From a virus: a DNA stretch of 64,000 nt. Where the stretch lies: positions 124,001-188,000 of the IMG/VR virus record IMGVR_UViG_3300044957_000763. One strand, 5' to 3'. Shown here one piece after another: positions 18,293-25,863 of this stretch; position 1 is the stretch's first letter, and every line of letters starts with the position of its first letter. A model generated the notes under the pieces. It was not told the DNA's origin, ran no database searches, and was given only the letters and a program-made list of their open reading frames with translations. Both the position numbers and the translations under genes were made by a program.

Positions 18293-18609
18293 TTTTGCCT
18301 CCTAACAGCGTTCGGATGTATTTCGGGGACAATCTGCTCCAAGCACGCTTAATAGCGCGAAGTCCCTTCTACCCATCCAACAGTCCTGCGCGGGTCGCTA
18401 CTCAATCCAGCGTTGCCGCGCGGCCAGATTACGGGGGAGCTATCTGGCTTTTGTTGACGATATGATACCCTAAAAAACGAGGATTTTGTTGTTGACCATG
18501 TCTTTTAGTGCAAAATGGGCGCCCGTTGTGGCGGTACGCCCACTTTGCATATGGTAAGAACCACCCGATTGAGTCGTTCTATTAGTATCTTTAGGTTATT
18601 ATACCGTAA
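18293..18609 (-). other. Non-coding leader region upstream of the lysozyme gene
   Basis: About 317 bases without a convincing gene. On the - strand there is a TATAAT at 18596-18601 (within GGTATAATAACC), then several hairpins. One pairs TGCAAA with TTTGCA around GGGCG and CGCCC arms near 18515-18553. Another is CCAGATAGC with the ATCTGG region near 18428-18455. The AGGAGG site of the lysozyme gene ends the region. It may be a regulated 5' leader or hold a small RNA; I do not recognise a known riboswitch. Confidence 0.45.
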
Positions 18610-19344
18610 TTATCTTCTTTGGAGAGCACTGTAGAGTCTAACAGTCCCATTTTCGTAGGTTATTTCGCGCTCAAAATCGTCAGGTCCACCGTTCAAACAT
18701 ACTACTTTTCCGGTGATTTTGATTTTTTCTCGAGCTGTATTAACTTCTTCTGGTTTAGTGACAAAATATGCCGACGGCGCATCAGTTTCATAGCTTGCGA
18801 TATGTCTTTCTAAGGCTAACCTGATATTTTTGTACTCGGTCGCCACCGCCGGAACAAAACATACCTCGAACATTGGAACCAGGTCAACCAACAATGATAC
18901 TAAATCATCTGTGGTTAGGTTTGGATTGTCTGGAGAAGGTGGTGTGACGAATGTAGAACCAGGAAAGCCATTTTCAACAGCGTGCAACTTACTGATTGCC
19001 CAGTGTTGCTCAAATATAGCATACCCATCTTTATTTGCATCTGTAACAAGCTGTGCCGCGTCTTCTGTAGTGATATTCAATTGAGTGGTTCCATCTATAA
19101 ATGCAACCAGATAGCTAGGAGCAAACAACATCGCACATCTCACCGCCGCCGCCTTGCTACCATCAACCCCGGACTTTATAAATAGCACCGCGTCACGCGG
19201 ATGCATCCAAATACTGTTGTTGGATTCTTGCTCATCAACGATGATAAACAGTCTTGGTGCGTGCGGTTGAATGACCTCGGCAATCTCGGCCGCGTCTTCA
19301 ACACTCAGGCAATAAATGGCGTATGTGGCCGTTGGTAGCATCAA
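18610..19344 (-). CDS. Unknown protein
   Basis: 244 residues, unrecognised. Mixed alpha/beta composition with hydrophobic strands (ATYAIYCLSV, RLFIIVDEQ, AVLFIKSG, YLVAFIDG), suggesting a Rossmann-like or glycosyltransferase-like fold in the first 90 residues. No nucleotide-binding loop or metal-ligand motif is clear. The ATG overlaps the stop of the upstream endonuclease gene (ATGA), so the two are co-translated. Confidence 0.6.
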   Translation of the reverse strand: MMLPTATYAIYCLSVEDAAEIAEVIQPHAPRLFIIVDEQESNNSIWMHPRDAVLFIKSGVDGSKAAAVRCAMLFAPSYLVAFIDGTTQLNITTEDAAQLVTDANKDGYAIFEQHWAISKLHAVENGFPGSTFVTPPSPDNPNLTTDDLVSLLVDLVPMFEVCFVPAVATEYKNIRLALERHIASYETDAPSAYFVTKPEEVNTAREKIKITGKVVCLNGGPDDFEREITYENGTVRLYSALQRR

Positions 19345-20051
19345 TGACCCTCTGTTAAAAACGATAGTACCGGCAAGACGCTGTCGGTAAATTTATCGTT
19401 GAGAAAATTTAGCACCTGTTGCTTGCTTTTTGATTTTAGTGATGAAGTGTCTATAGTTAATAGATTTATGTTCATTTTTTGAGCCAGCATACTTTTCTTG
19501 TAGTCATTACTTTGTGTTTTCTTTAGTCTGTCTTCTCCATAAATTGGATAAAAATGACACACCCCATTGAGTTCAATTGCAAGACAAACAGATGGAATCC
19601 AGATGTCTATTTCTAGATTATCTGGAAAAACATCTCTCACATTGTTGAATATACATATGTTGTTGTCATAGTTGTCTTTAATGATTTGTGACATGATGAC
19701 TTCGTGCGAACTTGTGGGCCGACTGCTTCGTGGAGACTTGTTGAGTGCTATCATTGCGCAATGTTTGTTGCAATATAGTTTGGCCGCATTTCGTAATTGG
19801 TTTTTGCGATAATCTTTCATGACTCTGGTGAATTCCTGGCCACATTCGTCGCATTTCAGTGTTACAAATCGCTGCAATCCAGAATTAGAAAGTCTGTTTG
19901 AACATCCTACACTGCATGAAAACTTTTTGCCTTTTCTGATTGATTTCATAACTTCTGATTTCTTTCTTTGGAACTCAATTCCGCAAGCGTGACACAACAA
20001 GGTAATGATTGCCCCTCTTGGAGAATTTTGAATTTGCTGTATTGTTGTCAT
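19341..20051 (-). CDS. Zinc-ribbon plus Vsr/PD-(D/E)XK-type homing endonuclease
   Basis: 236 residues. Two Cys-rich ribbons come first (CHAC...C..GC, residues ~20-50; CDEC...C..HC, ~70-95). They are followed by a nuclease-like core with EIDIWIPSVCLAIELNG (~150-165) and CHFYPIYG, matching the D...E.xK/N-type core of very-short-patch-repair-like homing endonucleases. Such enzymes spread themselves into neighbouring tRNA or structural-gene sites. This one is 80 bases from the tmRNA gene, a likely target locus. The active-site assignment is inferred. Confidence 0.65.
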   Translation of the reverse strand: MTTIQQIQNSPRGAIITLLCHACGIEFQRKKSEVMKSIRKGKKFSCSVGCSNRLSNSGLQRFVTLKCDECGQEFTRVMKDYRKNQLRNAAKLYCNKHCAMIALNKSPRSSRPTSSHEVIMSQIIKDNYDNNICIFNNVRDVFPDNLEIDIWIPSVCLAIELNGVCHFYPIYGEDRLKKTQSNDYKKSMLAQKMNINLLTIDTSSLKSKSKQQVLNFLNDKFTDSVLPVLSFLTEGH

Positions 20052-20114
20052 AATATAGATTTATTGGGGTTTGTTGTAGTACCTGCGTTCCCCAATAAAT
20101 CTGTTTGAAAATGG

Positions 20115-20122
20115 TGTATAAT
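20115..20122 (+). promoter_or_regulatory. tmRNA promoter
   Basis: TATAAT ending 8 bases before the first G of the tmRNA, placing the transcription start at the mature 5' end. Confidence 0.75.
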
Positions 20123-20130
20123 AGAATTAT

Positions 20131-20485
20131 GGGCGTGTAAGGGAGTCGATTGGCACTCTAACTTATCGTTGCAAGGCGTGGATGTATCCTTGGCCACGTA
20201 AAAATGGATGCAAAAAGTAAATGCGAATAACAACTTCGCACTCGCGGTCTAAGACATCGTGACATGAAGCGGATGTGAGTCAGTAACGTCCGTGGATTGC
20301 AGCCAAATCTGAATAGGCTCAAAGCACTTCTGTTCGTAGTGCCAGAGATGAAAAACAATCGAACTGGTGATGGAACGGGTTGGCCTTTTCCAAAGTCTGT
20401 CACGAGAAAAGAATAGAGGAGAACCTTGTGGTAGTGATAGGGTAAGGTGAACAACAACGCGGTTCAATTCCGCGCACGTCCACCA
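20131..20485 (+). ncRNA. ssrA: Transfer-messenger RNA (tmRNA)
   Basis: 355 bases. The ends pair as a tRNA acceptor (GGGCGTG with CACGTCC), keeping the G3-U70 pair that marks alanine identity. A T-arm (CGCGG-TTCAATT-CCGCG) and an encoded CCA follow. The message part has the usual AGTAAAT context before the resume codon. The predicted tag is ANNNFALAV followed by TAA, ending in -LAV rather than the common -LAA. tmRNA frees stalled ribosomes and tags the products for Clp proteolysis. This phage also encodes ClpS and ClpC. One-piece form, not permuted. Confidence 0.93.
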
Positions 20486-20491
20486 ATTTTC

Positions 20492-20517
20492 AAAAGCCGG
20501 CTATAAGCCGGCTTTTT
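20492..20517 (+). terminator. tmRNA terminator
   Basis: AAAAGCCGGC, 5-base loop, GCCGGCTTTTT: a perfect intrinsic terminator directly after the tmRNA. Confidence 0.95.
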
Positions 20518-20518
20518 G

Positions 20519-20527
20519 TGCTATAAT
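20519..20527 (+). promoter_or_regulatory. Extended -10 promoter
   Basis: TGCTATAAT immediately after the tmRNA terminator; the first ATG with a long frame is 9 bases further on. Confidence 0.65.
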
Positions 20528-20536
20528 GGCGATGTA

Positions 20537-20725
20537 ATGAAGATTGAACTTCGAGATATTATCACACGTTCTGAGTTGGTTACGTGGAAAGAAATGGCCA
20601 CCTTGGGAGATGATGAGTCCGCATACGAAAGCATGCTTGCAAGATGGCAAAAGACCTTGATATCAAGCTATCCAAGCAAGATAAAGAACACGCAAAGCTA
20701 CATGAAGCGTATGCCAAGAACATAA
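20537..20725 (+). CDS. Small unknown protein
   Basis: 62 residues (MKIELRDIITRSELVTWKEM). It starts 9 bases after an extended -10 box, consistent with a near-leaderless mRNA. It is basic at the C-terminus and not recognised. Its 3' third overlaps the following small membrane-protein gene by 82 bases in another frame, so one of the two may be spurious or this gene may end earlier in reality. Confidence 0.45.
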   Translation: MKIELRDIITRSELVTWKEMATLGDDESAYESMLARWQKTLISSYPSKIKNTQSYMKRMPRT

Positions 20726-20808
20726 CACTTGTCACAAAATGGGTTATTGGCATATTATTGGCAGCAGTCATCTTGTCTGGCGGTGCTTGGTCATTAGCGC
20801 ATGGGTGA
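20644..20808 (+). CDS. Small membrane protein
   Basis: 54 residues: a charged helical N-terminus (MAKDLDIKLSKQDKEHAKLH) and one membrane-spanning helix (WVIGILLAAVILSGGAW, residues ~32-50). A single-pass protein with the N-terminus probably inside. Its TGA overlaps a GTG start of the next gene (GTGA), which supports its being real. Function unknown. Confidence 0.5.
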   Translation: MAKDLDIKLSKQDKEHAKLHEAYAKNITLVTKWVIGILLAAVILSGGAWSLAHG

Positions 20809-21215
20809 ATGCGTATCAATCTGGAAAAGATGCCGAATACAAGAAAAATATTGCATCTGGAGTGTTTCCATTTGGTGTTCGCACTGGTAATAGCCAAATT
20901 AAAAATGCCCCAGATGGGGTCACTTTAGAAGCACTGGAATCTGAAGATACTAGTCATAATTTTAGCCCCAGTGCCGTTCTTAGATATACATTGAGCCTGC
21001 CGAAATTGGGAGAAAGTCAAGTGTACGCAGTGTCGCACGAATTGATTGATGAAGGCAAGGTTATTAATATAGGATTGTTTTACACTAATCCGGGAGAGCA
21101 CGGTTTGTCTCGATTTGAAAAGAAAGTTAACACATCTGTTCGAGACCAGGAGTTTGACTGGTTGAAAATCACTGTCTGCGTTGTAGATGCAGGTTCTGTA
21201 ACTAAGAGCAACTAA
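20805..21215 (+). CDS. Unknown protein
   Basis: 136 residues from the GTG that overlaps the upstream TGA; reading further upstream in the frame would overlap the membrane protein. It is unrecognised, with a mixed alpha/beta pattern (VLRYTLSLPKLGESQVYAVS, VINIGLFYTN). The hydrophobic anchor encoded just upstream in another frame raises the possibility of a coupled membrane pair. Confidence 0.5.
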   Translation: MNAYQSGKDAEYKKNIASGVFPFGVRTGNSQIKNAPDGVTLEALESEDTSHNFSPSAVLRYTLSLPKLGESQVYAVSHELIDEGKVINIGLFYTNPGEHGLSRFEKKVNTSVRDQEFDWLKITVCVVDAGSVTKSN

Positions 21216-21226
21216 CATTACTATGA

Positions 21227-22195
21227 ATGTGGTACCGCTCTGCGCAGCTATATGATGTCCATGGCAAGAACTTACTCGAGTTCGGGCCTTTTGTCATGCC
21301 ACCACAGGGCAAGCAAGTTGCTTTTACTGGTGTGCCAAAAGAATTTCAGTCGGTTATTAACAGAGCGCAGAATCAGTGGTCCAGTGCTACATGGAACCCA
21401 CAATATGGTTTACAATTTTGGACTAGCAACGGTAAACTAATCGGTTCACAGCAACCAAATTCTAGCGTATTCCAAACGTTGCGCGGTTTTGAACCATATA
21501 GGTTCAAAAGTGATTTCACAGATAAAATCATCTTAGACCTATATCGTCGTGGCAAATCAATCGAACAAGCCGTGCAACAAGCGCGAAGCCAAAACCCAAA
21601 CATTACACCTCAGCAGATTGCCCAAGTGTCATCTCGGTATATGAAGGAGTATTACGTCACTCCCAAGTTTGATGAGCAAGGCAATCTTCAGAATTTACCA
21701 GAGTACTACCCACAGCAAAGCCAACAAGAAGATGCGGCTATTAGGCAAAATATGGAGCGCGAGTATTTAGCCGCACCAAAGAAATCCAATGAACAGGGTT
21801 TTCAATTCACTGACTCACAACCAACAGAAACAGGTCAGCAATATCGAGCCAGATACACTGACGCATATGCAAAGGCGTATGCCGCCTACGAAGCTAACGG
21901 AAGGAAGATGCCATTTGCACAGTGGAAAAAGCAATTTGACGACGATTTCGCTCGTGGGCAATACGGCACCGCTGCCGGTCAAGTCAATCCTGTTATGAAC
22001 CAGGTTCAGACACAGAATCAAACAGCCGGCACATATGAGATGAGACAGGATGCAGTTGGTAATGTGAGCATTGTTCAATCAGACGGCAGGGCGTATGCGT
22101 ATATTCCGGCAAGCCAGGTTCCATATCAAACAGCTTATATTAAGCAAATGACCGGTAAAACACCGGCGGTAAACACTGTTAAAACGCAACAATGA
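21227..22195 (+). CDS. Unknown MWYR protein, Gln-rich
   Basis: 322 residues beginning MWYRSAQLYDVHG, the N-terminus shared with the proteins starting at 38578 and (on the other strand) 9635. It is rich in Gln, Tyr, Ala and Asn, with repeated short words such as QQ, AYA and YAKAYAAYEANGRK. No enzyme motif, membrane segment or signal peptide. Composition fits a virion-associated structural or packaged protein, which is only an inference. Confidence 0.6.
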   Translation: MWYRSAQLYDVHGKNLLEFGPFVMPPQGKQVAFTGVPKEFQSVINRAQNQWSSATWNPQYGLQFWTSNGKLIGSQQPNSSVFQTLRGFEPYRFKSDFTDKIILDLYRRGKSIEQAVQQARSQNPNITPQQIAQVSSRYMKEYYVTPKFDEQGNLQNLPEYYPQQSQQEDAAIRQNMEREYLAAPKKSNEQGFQFTDSQPTETGQQYRARYTDAYAKAYAAYEANGRKMPFAQWKKQFDDDFARGQYGTAAGQVNPVMNQVQTQNQTAGTYEMRQDAVGNVSIVQSDGRAYAYIPASQVPYQTAYIKQMTGKTPAVNTVKTQQ

Positions 22196-22273
22196 TTTGT
22201 GCCAAACACTTATTCAACAAACACTATGCCGTTTTTAGCATTTTGGTCTATGTTGATAAATCAGTAATTCGTG

Positions 22274-22282
22274 TGATATAAT
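22274..22282 (+). promoter_or_regulatory. Leaderless-type promoter
   Basis: TGATATAAT (extended -10) ending 6 bases before the ATG at 22289, so the predicted transcription start coincides with the start codon. Confidence 0.7.
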
Positions 22283-22288
22283 AAGCAC

Positions 22289-22903
22289 ATGAAGACAAAA
22301 GGTGTCAGTCCATTTGAAAGCGCACTGCCAATGTGGGAGATTTTAGTTCCATATAGTATCGGTCGCAAAAACGTACAGGTTCCTTATCACAGAGAGTGGG
22401 ATGCTAAGGTTATGGAGATTACCGGTGGTCTTACTATTATGCGCGCTGCCAAAGGTGTCTGGAATTCACCAGACACTGGTAAATCGCACAGAGAAATCAT
22501 GATTCCTGTGCGTATTGCATGCACTGAGGGGCAGATTGCTGAAATTGCCAAAATGACTATTGAGCACTACAGACAAGAAGCAGTGTTCGTAAGTCTGATT
22601 AGTAATAAATCTATGGTATTCCATAGTTCAGATTTTGAAGATGAGCCAGAGGAAGAACTAGGTCACGATGTCCTTTATGTAGTTCGTTTATGGGATGGTA
22701 TGGATGGCATGTGGATGGATGTGTCTGAGCCAGTTACTGCAAATGAAGCCAAAAGGATTTGGAACGAAAAGACTCAAAACGGCACTAAGAATATTGGCTT
22801 TAGTGAAATCGACTACTATGCGATTTACCCAGCAGACACCAAAATGCTTCGAGACGTGTCTAATTATGAGGCACTTGTTGAAGCAGGCCTCGTGCGCCCT
22901 TAA
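22289..22903 (+). CDS. Unknown protein
   Basis: 204 residues, unrecognised. The first 110 residues are beta-rich (WEILVPYSIGRKNVQVPYH, MIPVRIACTEGQIAEIAKM), followed by an acidic linker (SSDFEDEPEEELGHD) and a second beta-rich part (VLYVVRLWDGMDGMWMDV). It is read from a leaderless-type promoter. The 3' end overlaps the convergent epimerase gene by 44 bases. Confidence 0.6.
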   Translation: MKTKGVSPFESALPMWEILVPYSIGRKNVQVPYHREWDAKVMEITGGLTIMRAAKGVWNSPDTGKSHREIMIPVRIACTEGQIAEIAKMTIEHYRQEAVFVSLISNKSMVFHSSDFEDEPEEELGHDVLYVVRLWDGMDGMWMDVSEPVTANEAKRIWNEKTQNGTKNIGFSEIDYYAIYPADTKMLRDVSNYEALVEAGLVRP

Positions 22904-23801
22904 ACTCTTCAATGTAGGCTGGTAATCTGTGTTCTGGTTGCCAGCCTAATTCTGTTCTTGCTTTCGAAGCGTATTCCTTGGCTTGGAATCTTTCTCCTGG
23001 TCTTTCTGGAAGATATTCAATCGGCATACCGAACATCTCTGCCACTTCTTGAATAGAGTGTGATTCATTTGTTCCAAGCAAGTATCCATCTCCATTGCCC
23101 TTTTGTGCGGCAAGTCGAACTCCCTTTACTATATCCTGCACATGTGTGAAATCACGTCGCTGAGTCCCTGGTAGAACCACTGTGATTGGTCCCCCTGCTA
23201 AATATTGTTGCTCAAAAATGGCAATGACCGTTGCATAGTCGCCACTTGAGATGTGCCCAGGCCCATATACACTGAAGAAGTAAGTGATTGCGTATTTCAA
23301 TCCGAACCATTCACCATAGTTCTTGATAAGTTCACAGTTTTTTGCTTTTGTCCATGCGTATGGACTCAAATGCTCATCTTCGCCGTTATTTCCAAATTTT
23401 GAACTGGAAGCCGCATAAATGAGCTTGGCATTAGTTTGGCGACAATATTCAATCACATTGAATGTGCCGGTTTGGTTTGAGCGTTGTACTTCGATAATGT
23501 CTTTGAAGCTACCAGTGATTCGACTATATTCCCCAAGGTGGTATACGTGTGGAAATGTTATAGGAAATATCAGCGGGTCGGTCGCTGTATGACCCTCGAG
23601 ATACAATACTCTTGGGTCATCTATATGATTTGACTTGTATCCAGAAGAATAGCAGTCTAGAGACAGTACGTGCATGCGCGGGTGCGAATTCAAAAGGTCT
23701 CGTATTAAATGCGTTCCGATAAAACCAGCTCCGCCGGTAACCATCGCCCTCGGTGCATCAGTGGCATTTTGCCAAAACTCACGATTAAAACCGTGTAACA
23801 T
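22860..23801 (-). CDS. NAD-dependent sugar epimerase/dehydratase
   Basis: 313 residues, an extended short-chain dehydrogenase. The NAD loop VTGGAGFIGTHL (residues ~20-31) and the HLGEYS stretch are followed by SSSKFG, while the active-site Tyr-x-x-x-Lys appears as YAWTKAK (~148-154). NAD-sugar epimerases interconvert UDP- or GDP-sugars for glycan synthesis. Together with the GT17 glycosyltransferases at the right end it suggests glycan decoration of virions or host surface. The start at 23801 (MLHGFNREF) is chosen because a TATACT box lies shortly upstream; longer frames add unrelated residues. Confidence 0.8.
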   Translation of the reverse strand: MLHGFNREFWQNATDAPRAMVTGGAGFIGTHLIRDLLNSHPRMHVLSLDCYSSGYKSNHIDDPRVLYLEGHTATDPLIFPITFPHVYHLGEYSRITGSFKDIIEVQRSNQTGTFNVIEYCRQTNAKLIYAASSSKFGNNGEDEHLSPYAWTKAKNCELIKNYGEWFGLKYAITYFFSVYGPGHISSGDYATVIAIFEQQYLAGGPITVVLPGTQRRDFTHVQDIVKGVRLAAQKGNGDGYLLGTNESHSIQEVAEMFGMPIEYLPERPGERFQAKEYASKARTELGWQPEHRLPAYIEEFKGARGLLQQVPHN

Positions 23802-23830
23802 ATATGACTTGTACAGTATAATGAGCATTG

Positions 23831-24139
23831 ATGAGCTGGGCTGATTTTGCAAAAACTGCACTACGGAACGGAAACGATGTGACTATCCGTCCTCGAGGAC
23901 AATCAATGCGCGGCCGCGTTGAAAGCGGAGATGTGGTCAAATTGACGCCTGTAACCATGGAAGAGGTTGAAGTAGACGACGTGGTTTTAGTGCGAGTCAA
24001 AGGTCGCGATTACCTGCACCTGGTCAAAGCCAAGGATGGCGACCGAATCCTGATTGGTAACAATAGAGGAGTCAATAACGGATGGATTGGAGCCGGAGGC
24101 CTATACGGAAAAGCCACTGAAATAGCTTCGCCGGAGTAG
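23831..24139 (+). CDS. S24/S26 peptidase-fold protein
   Basis: 102 residues with PRGQSMRGRVESGDVVKL (residues ~21-38), the Ser-centred motif of LexA-type S24 and signal-peptidase-type S26 proteins. A later strand DDVVLVRVKGRDYLHLV and GNNRGVNNGWIG correspond to the fold's second half. Lys residues near the family's general-base position exist but the catalytic Lys cannot be assigned. There is no DNA-binding domain and no membrane anchor, so it is a minimal single-domain version. A TATAAT lies 8 bases before the ATG. Role unknown: self-cleaving regulator or processing protease. Confidence 0.55.
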   Translation: MSWADFAKTALRNGNDVTIRPRGQSMRGRVESGDVVKLTPVTMEEVEVDDVVLVRVKGRDYLHLVKAKDGDRILIGNNRGVNNGWIGAGGLYGKATEIASPE

Positions 24140-24165
24140 TTTTTGGACTTTTTTCGAAAAGGGCC

Positions 24166-24194
24166 TTGACACGAGAAGGAGTTCGGTGTATAAT
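24166..24194 (+). promoter_or_regulatory. Consensus sigma-70 promoter
   Basis: TTGACA, 17-base spacer, TATAAT: perfect consensus. A second TATAAT lies at 24248-24253. Both point at the small gene at 24290 and, beyond it, the tRNA island. Confidence 0.85.
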
Positions 24195-24289
24195 CTCAGA
24201 AAGTAGAAATCGGTGGAACCTTTCGACGCGCCAATCGTCAATTGGTGTATAATAGAAAGAACCACTTAGGAAAAAAGGAAATTCGAACA

Positions 24290-24394
24290 ATGTTATTGCT
24301 TGTTAACGCCATGGCTATTAAAGAATCTGCCGCAATTTTTGCGGTTGAGCCGTGGTTTGTCGTACCAGCAGAACACACCCGGTCGAGGACGTAA
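24290..24394 (+). CDS. Small peptide gene with its own promoter and terminator
   Basis: 34 residues (MLLLVNAMAIKESAAIFAVE, then a short basic tail). It is preceded by a consensus promoter and an AGGAAAAAAGGA Shine-Dalgarno region, and followed 28 bases later by a strong terminator. This isolated transcription unit argues that it is real. The N-terminus is hydrophobic and Ala/Val rich but short for a membrane span. Function unknown. Confidence 0.55.
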   Translation: MLLLVNAMAIKESAAIFAVEPWFVVPAEHTRSRT

Positions 24395-24421
24395 CCAGAA
24401 ATCCTAATCAAACAGATTTAG

Positions 24422-24460
24422 AGTGGGAGTCCCGACCAAAAGGGGCTCCCACTTATTTTT
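24422..24460 (+). terminator. Terminator before the tRNA island
   Basis: Stem AGTGGGAG...CTCCCACT extended by a CC/GG pair set, loop about 10 bases, then TTATTTTTT. Confidence 0.9.
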
Positions 24461-24519
24461 TGCAAACATCGACATTATGTAAGCCGCAAGGCTGACGACA
24501 ACAAACAGGTTGGCTTGAT

Positions 24520-24593
24520 AGGAGTATGGTCTAATGGCATGACGCTAATCTCCAAAATTATCAGTCGGGGTTCGATTCCCCGTGCTCCTGCCA
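24520..24593 (+). tRNA. tRNA-Trp (CCA)
   Basis: Acceptor AGGAGTA/TGCTCCT, loop CTCCAAA with anticodon CCA, T-arm CGGGG-TTCGATT-CCCCG, discriminator G, encoded CCA. Confidence 0.9.
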
Positions 24594-24725
24594 AGCTAAT
24601 CTAAAACCGCCCTCGGGCTTCTTGGTCAAGATTAGACCAAGAATAAGCACTTTGATAGTTGAATATAGTTTGAGAAACAAGAGACCTGGAATGGGTCCCG
24701 GTGCGCCGGGACCCGAAGATTTCAT
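24594..24725 (+). other. Structured spacer between tRNA-Trp and tRNA-Ala
   Basis: Two strong hairpins: CTTGGTC-AAGATTA-GACCAAG (24621-24642) and GGGTCCCGG-TGCG-CCGGGACCC (24694-24714). The loop of the first can also pair with CTAATCT at 24596-24602, which would form a pseudoknot. Confidence 0.5.
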
Positions 24726-24804
24726 GAGGGATGGGACTGCTCGGGGTGGTCGCCTCATTTGCAATGAGGATTTCAGGTGGGTTCAAATCCCACATTCTCC
24801 ACCA
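24726..24804 (+). tRNA. tRNA-Ala (TGC), imperfect acceptor
   Basis: Anticodon arm CCTCA-TTTGCAA-TGAGG, D-stem GACT/GGTC, T-arm GTGGG-TTCAAAT-CCCAC, G3-U70 pair, encoded CCA. The acceptor has an A2-C71 mismatch and the variable loop is 7 bases. Confidence 0.7.
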
Positions 24805-24809
24805 AGGTT

Positions 24810-25087
24810 TTCGTTGCACAGTAATCGGACCCTTACACTGTTGCCTTGTGTAAACTTCCGATGAAAATTTGGGACAATAGGAAAATTGTTCACCTTGGGC
24901 AATGTGGTAACGCGCATTGTATGGCTTGCAACAGGCAAATAAGTTGCAAGTGAATAACTGCCTCGACGTTCGTCGCCGCAGGAAGGAAATGGCCAGCCGG
25001 CTTAACCACCCGGTGTGCCATGGAGGGTAAACCGACAGTCGAATGACTACCCGTGACTGATGAAAAGCAGACAGAGGGGCAACGAAA
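24810..25087 (+). ncRNA. Unknown structured RNA between tRNAs
   Basis: About 278 bases with no frame of interest, closed by an 8-pair helix (TTCGTTGC with GCAACGAA). Inside are several further stems. It is flanked by tRNAs and so is cleaved free by tRNA end processing. I looked for RNase P, SRP and tmRNA signatures and did not find them. Confidence 0.45.
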
Positions 25088-25094
25088 TACAAAT

Positions 25095-25170
25095 ATCCGC
25101 ATGGCGCAATTGGTGGCGCACTTGCCTGATTAGCGAGTGGTTGTGAGTTCGAGTCTCACTGCGGATACCA
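25095..25170 (+). tRNA. tRNA-Ile (GAT)
   Basis: Acceptor ATCCGCA/TGCGGAT, anticodon arm CTTGC-CTGATTA-GCGAG, T-arm GTGAG-TTCGAGT-CTCAC, A73, encoded CCA. Base 37 is T instead of the usual A. Confidence 0.85.
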
Positions 25171-25179
25171 AGTTTAAGT

Positions 25180-25257
25180 GGGGACGCATGTACCAAGGGC
25201 AGGCGACACATCTTTGCAAGATGAGTGTGGAGGGTTCGATTCCCTTCGTTTCCACCA
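25180..25257 (+). tRNA. tRNA-Ala (TGC), second copy
   Basis: Acceptor GGGGACG/CGTTTCC with G3-U70, anticodon loop TTTGCAA, T-arm with TTCGATT loop, encoded CCA. The D-arm and the base of the anticodon stem are irregular. Confidence 0.75.
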
Positions 25258-25260
25258 AAT

Positions 25261-25339
25261 GCTGGCATGGTGTAGATGGTCTTAACACGCCGGACTTTCA
25301 ATTCGGAGATGACGGGTTCAAGCCCCGTTGCCAGTACCA
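25261..25339 (+). tRNA. tRNA-Glu (TTC)
   Basis: Acceptor GCTGGCA/TGCCAGT, anticodon arm CCGGA-CTTTCAA-TTCGG, T-arm ACGGG-TTCAAGC-CCCGT, A73, encoded CCA. Confidence 0.88.
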
Positions 25340-25345
25340 ATTGAT

Positions 25346-25420
25346 GACCCGTTAGTTTAACGGTTAGAATCTGTGACTTTCATTCACAGGACGCGAGTTC
25401 GACTCTCGCACGGGTCACCA
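25346..25420 (+). tRNA. tRNA-Glu (TTC), second copy
   Basis: Acceptor GACCCGT/ACGGGTC, anticodon arm TGTGA-CTTTCAT-TCACA, T-arm GCGAG-TTCGACT-CTCGC, encoded CCA. Sequence differs widely from the first Glu tRNA. Confidence 0.85.
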
Positions 25421-25529
25421 ATGTGCAGTGATTGAACACCTACTGCTATGACTGATGGACAGACATCTGACTGCCGAGGAAAGAATCGGCCGTGTGTCGG
25501 GGTGAGATGGTGAAGCCCCGGCCTTTAAT
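25421..25529 (+). other. Structured spacer
   Basis: 109 bases with three hairpins: CAGT/ACTG (25426-25445), GCCGA-GGAAAGAA-TCGGC (25473-25490) and GTCGGGG/CCCCGGC (25496-25523). No gene. Confidence 0.4.
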
Positions 25530-25606
25530 GGGGATGTAGCTCAGTTGGTCAGAGCGTTGGTTTGAAAAACCAGAGGTCGCCGGTTCGGTCCCGGCTATCC
25601 CCACCA
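25530..25606 (+). tRNA. tRNA-Phe (GAA)
   Basis: Canonical: GGGGATG/TATCCCC-type acceptor, TAGCTCAGTTGG D-arm, anticodon arm TTGGT-TTGAAAA-ACCAG, encoded CCA. Confidence 0.92.
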
Positions 25607-25612
25607 GATTTT

Positions 25613-25689
25613 GCCTCGGTAGCTGAGTTGGTTCAAGCGCCTGCCTGAAGAGTAGAAGTAGGTCGGTTCGATTCCGTCGTGGGGCACCA
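25613..25689 (+). tRNA. tRNA-like gene, possibly Phe (GAA)
   Basis: Acceptor GCCTCGG/GTGGGGC with one mismatch, loop CTGAAGA (anticodon GAA), T-loop TTCGATT and encoded CCA. The anticodon and T-stems have mismatches, so it may be diverged or inactive. Confidence 0.55.
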
Positions 25690-25706
25690 GATTTTTGTAG
25701 TTTCAA

Positions 25707-25858
25707 TTTGCGGTTGAATCAAAAACGGAACAAATTGTGGAGTGAAACCACACTGTGTGTAAGTCGTCAGAACCTGAGGTCATTAGGAAGAAGCGCAACC
25801 AGACACAAGAGGTACATAGTGACCAGTTGGATAGCCTTATCCACCGTGCCGCAAACAA
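25707..25858 (+). ncRNA. Unknown structured RNA between tRNAs
   Basis: About 150 bases enclosed by TTTGCGG/CCGCAAA. An alternative pairing GCGGTTG with CGCAACC competes with the outer helix. Internal hairpins include GTGG-AGTGAAA-CCAC. No coding potential and no recognised family. Confidence 0.4.
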
Positions 25859-25863
25859 TTTAT

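Noticed and set aside
24810-25087. RNase P or SRP RNA
   Set aside because: Closed by a terminal helix and has a GGAAGGA word, but the conserved RNase P regions and the SRP domain IV loop are not in the right context.
25036-25480. Hammerhead ribozymes (CTGATGA-like words)
   Set aside because: CTGATG occurs twice but without the matching GAAA and stem III/II arrangement.
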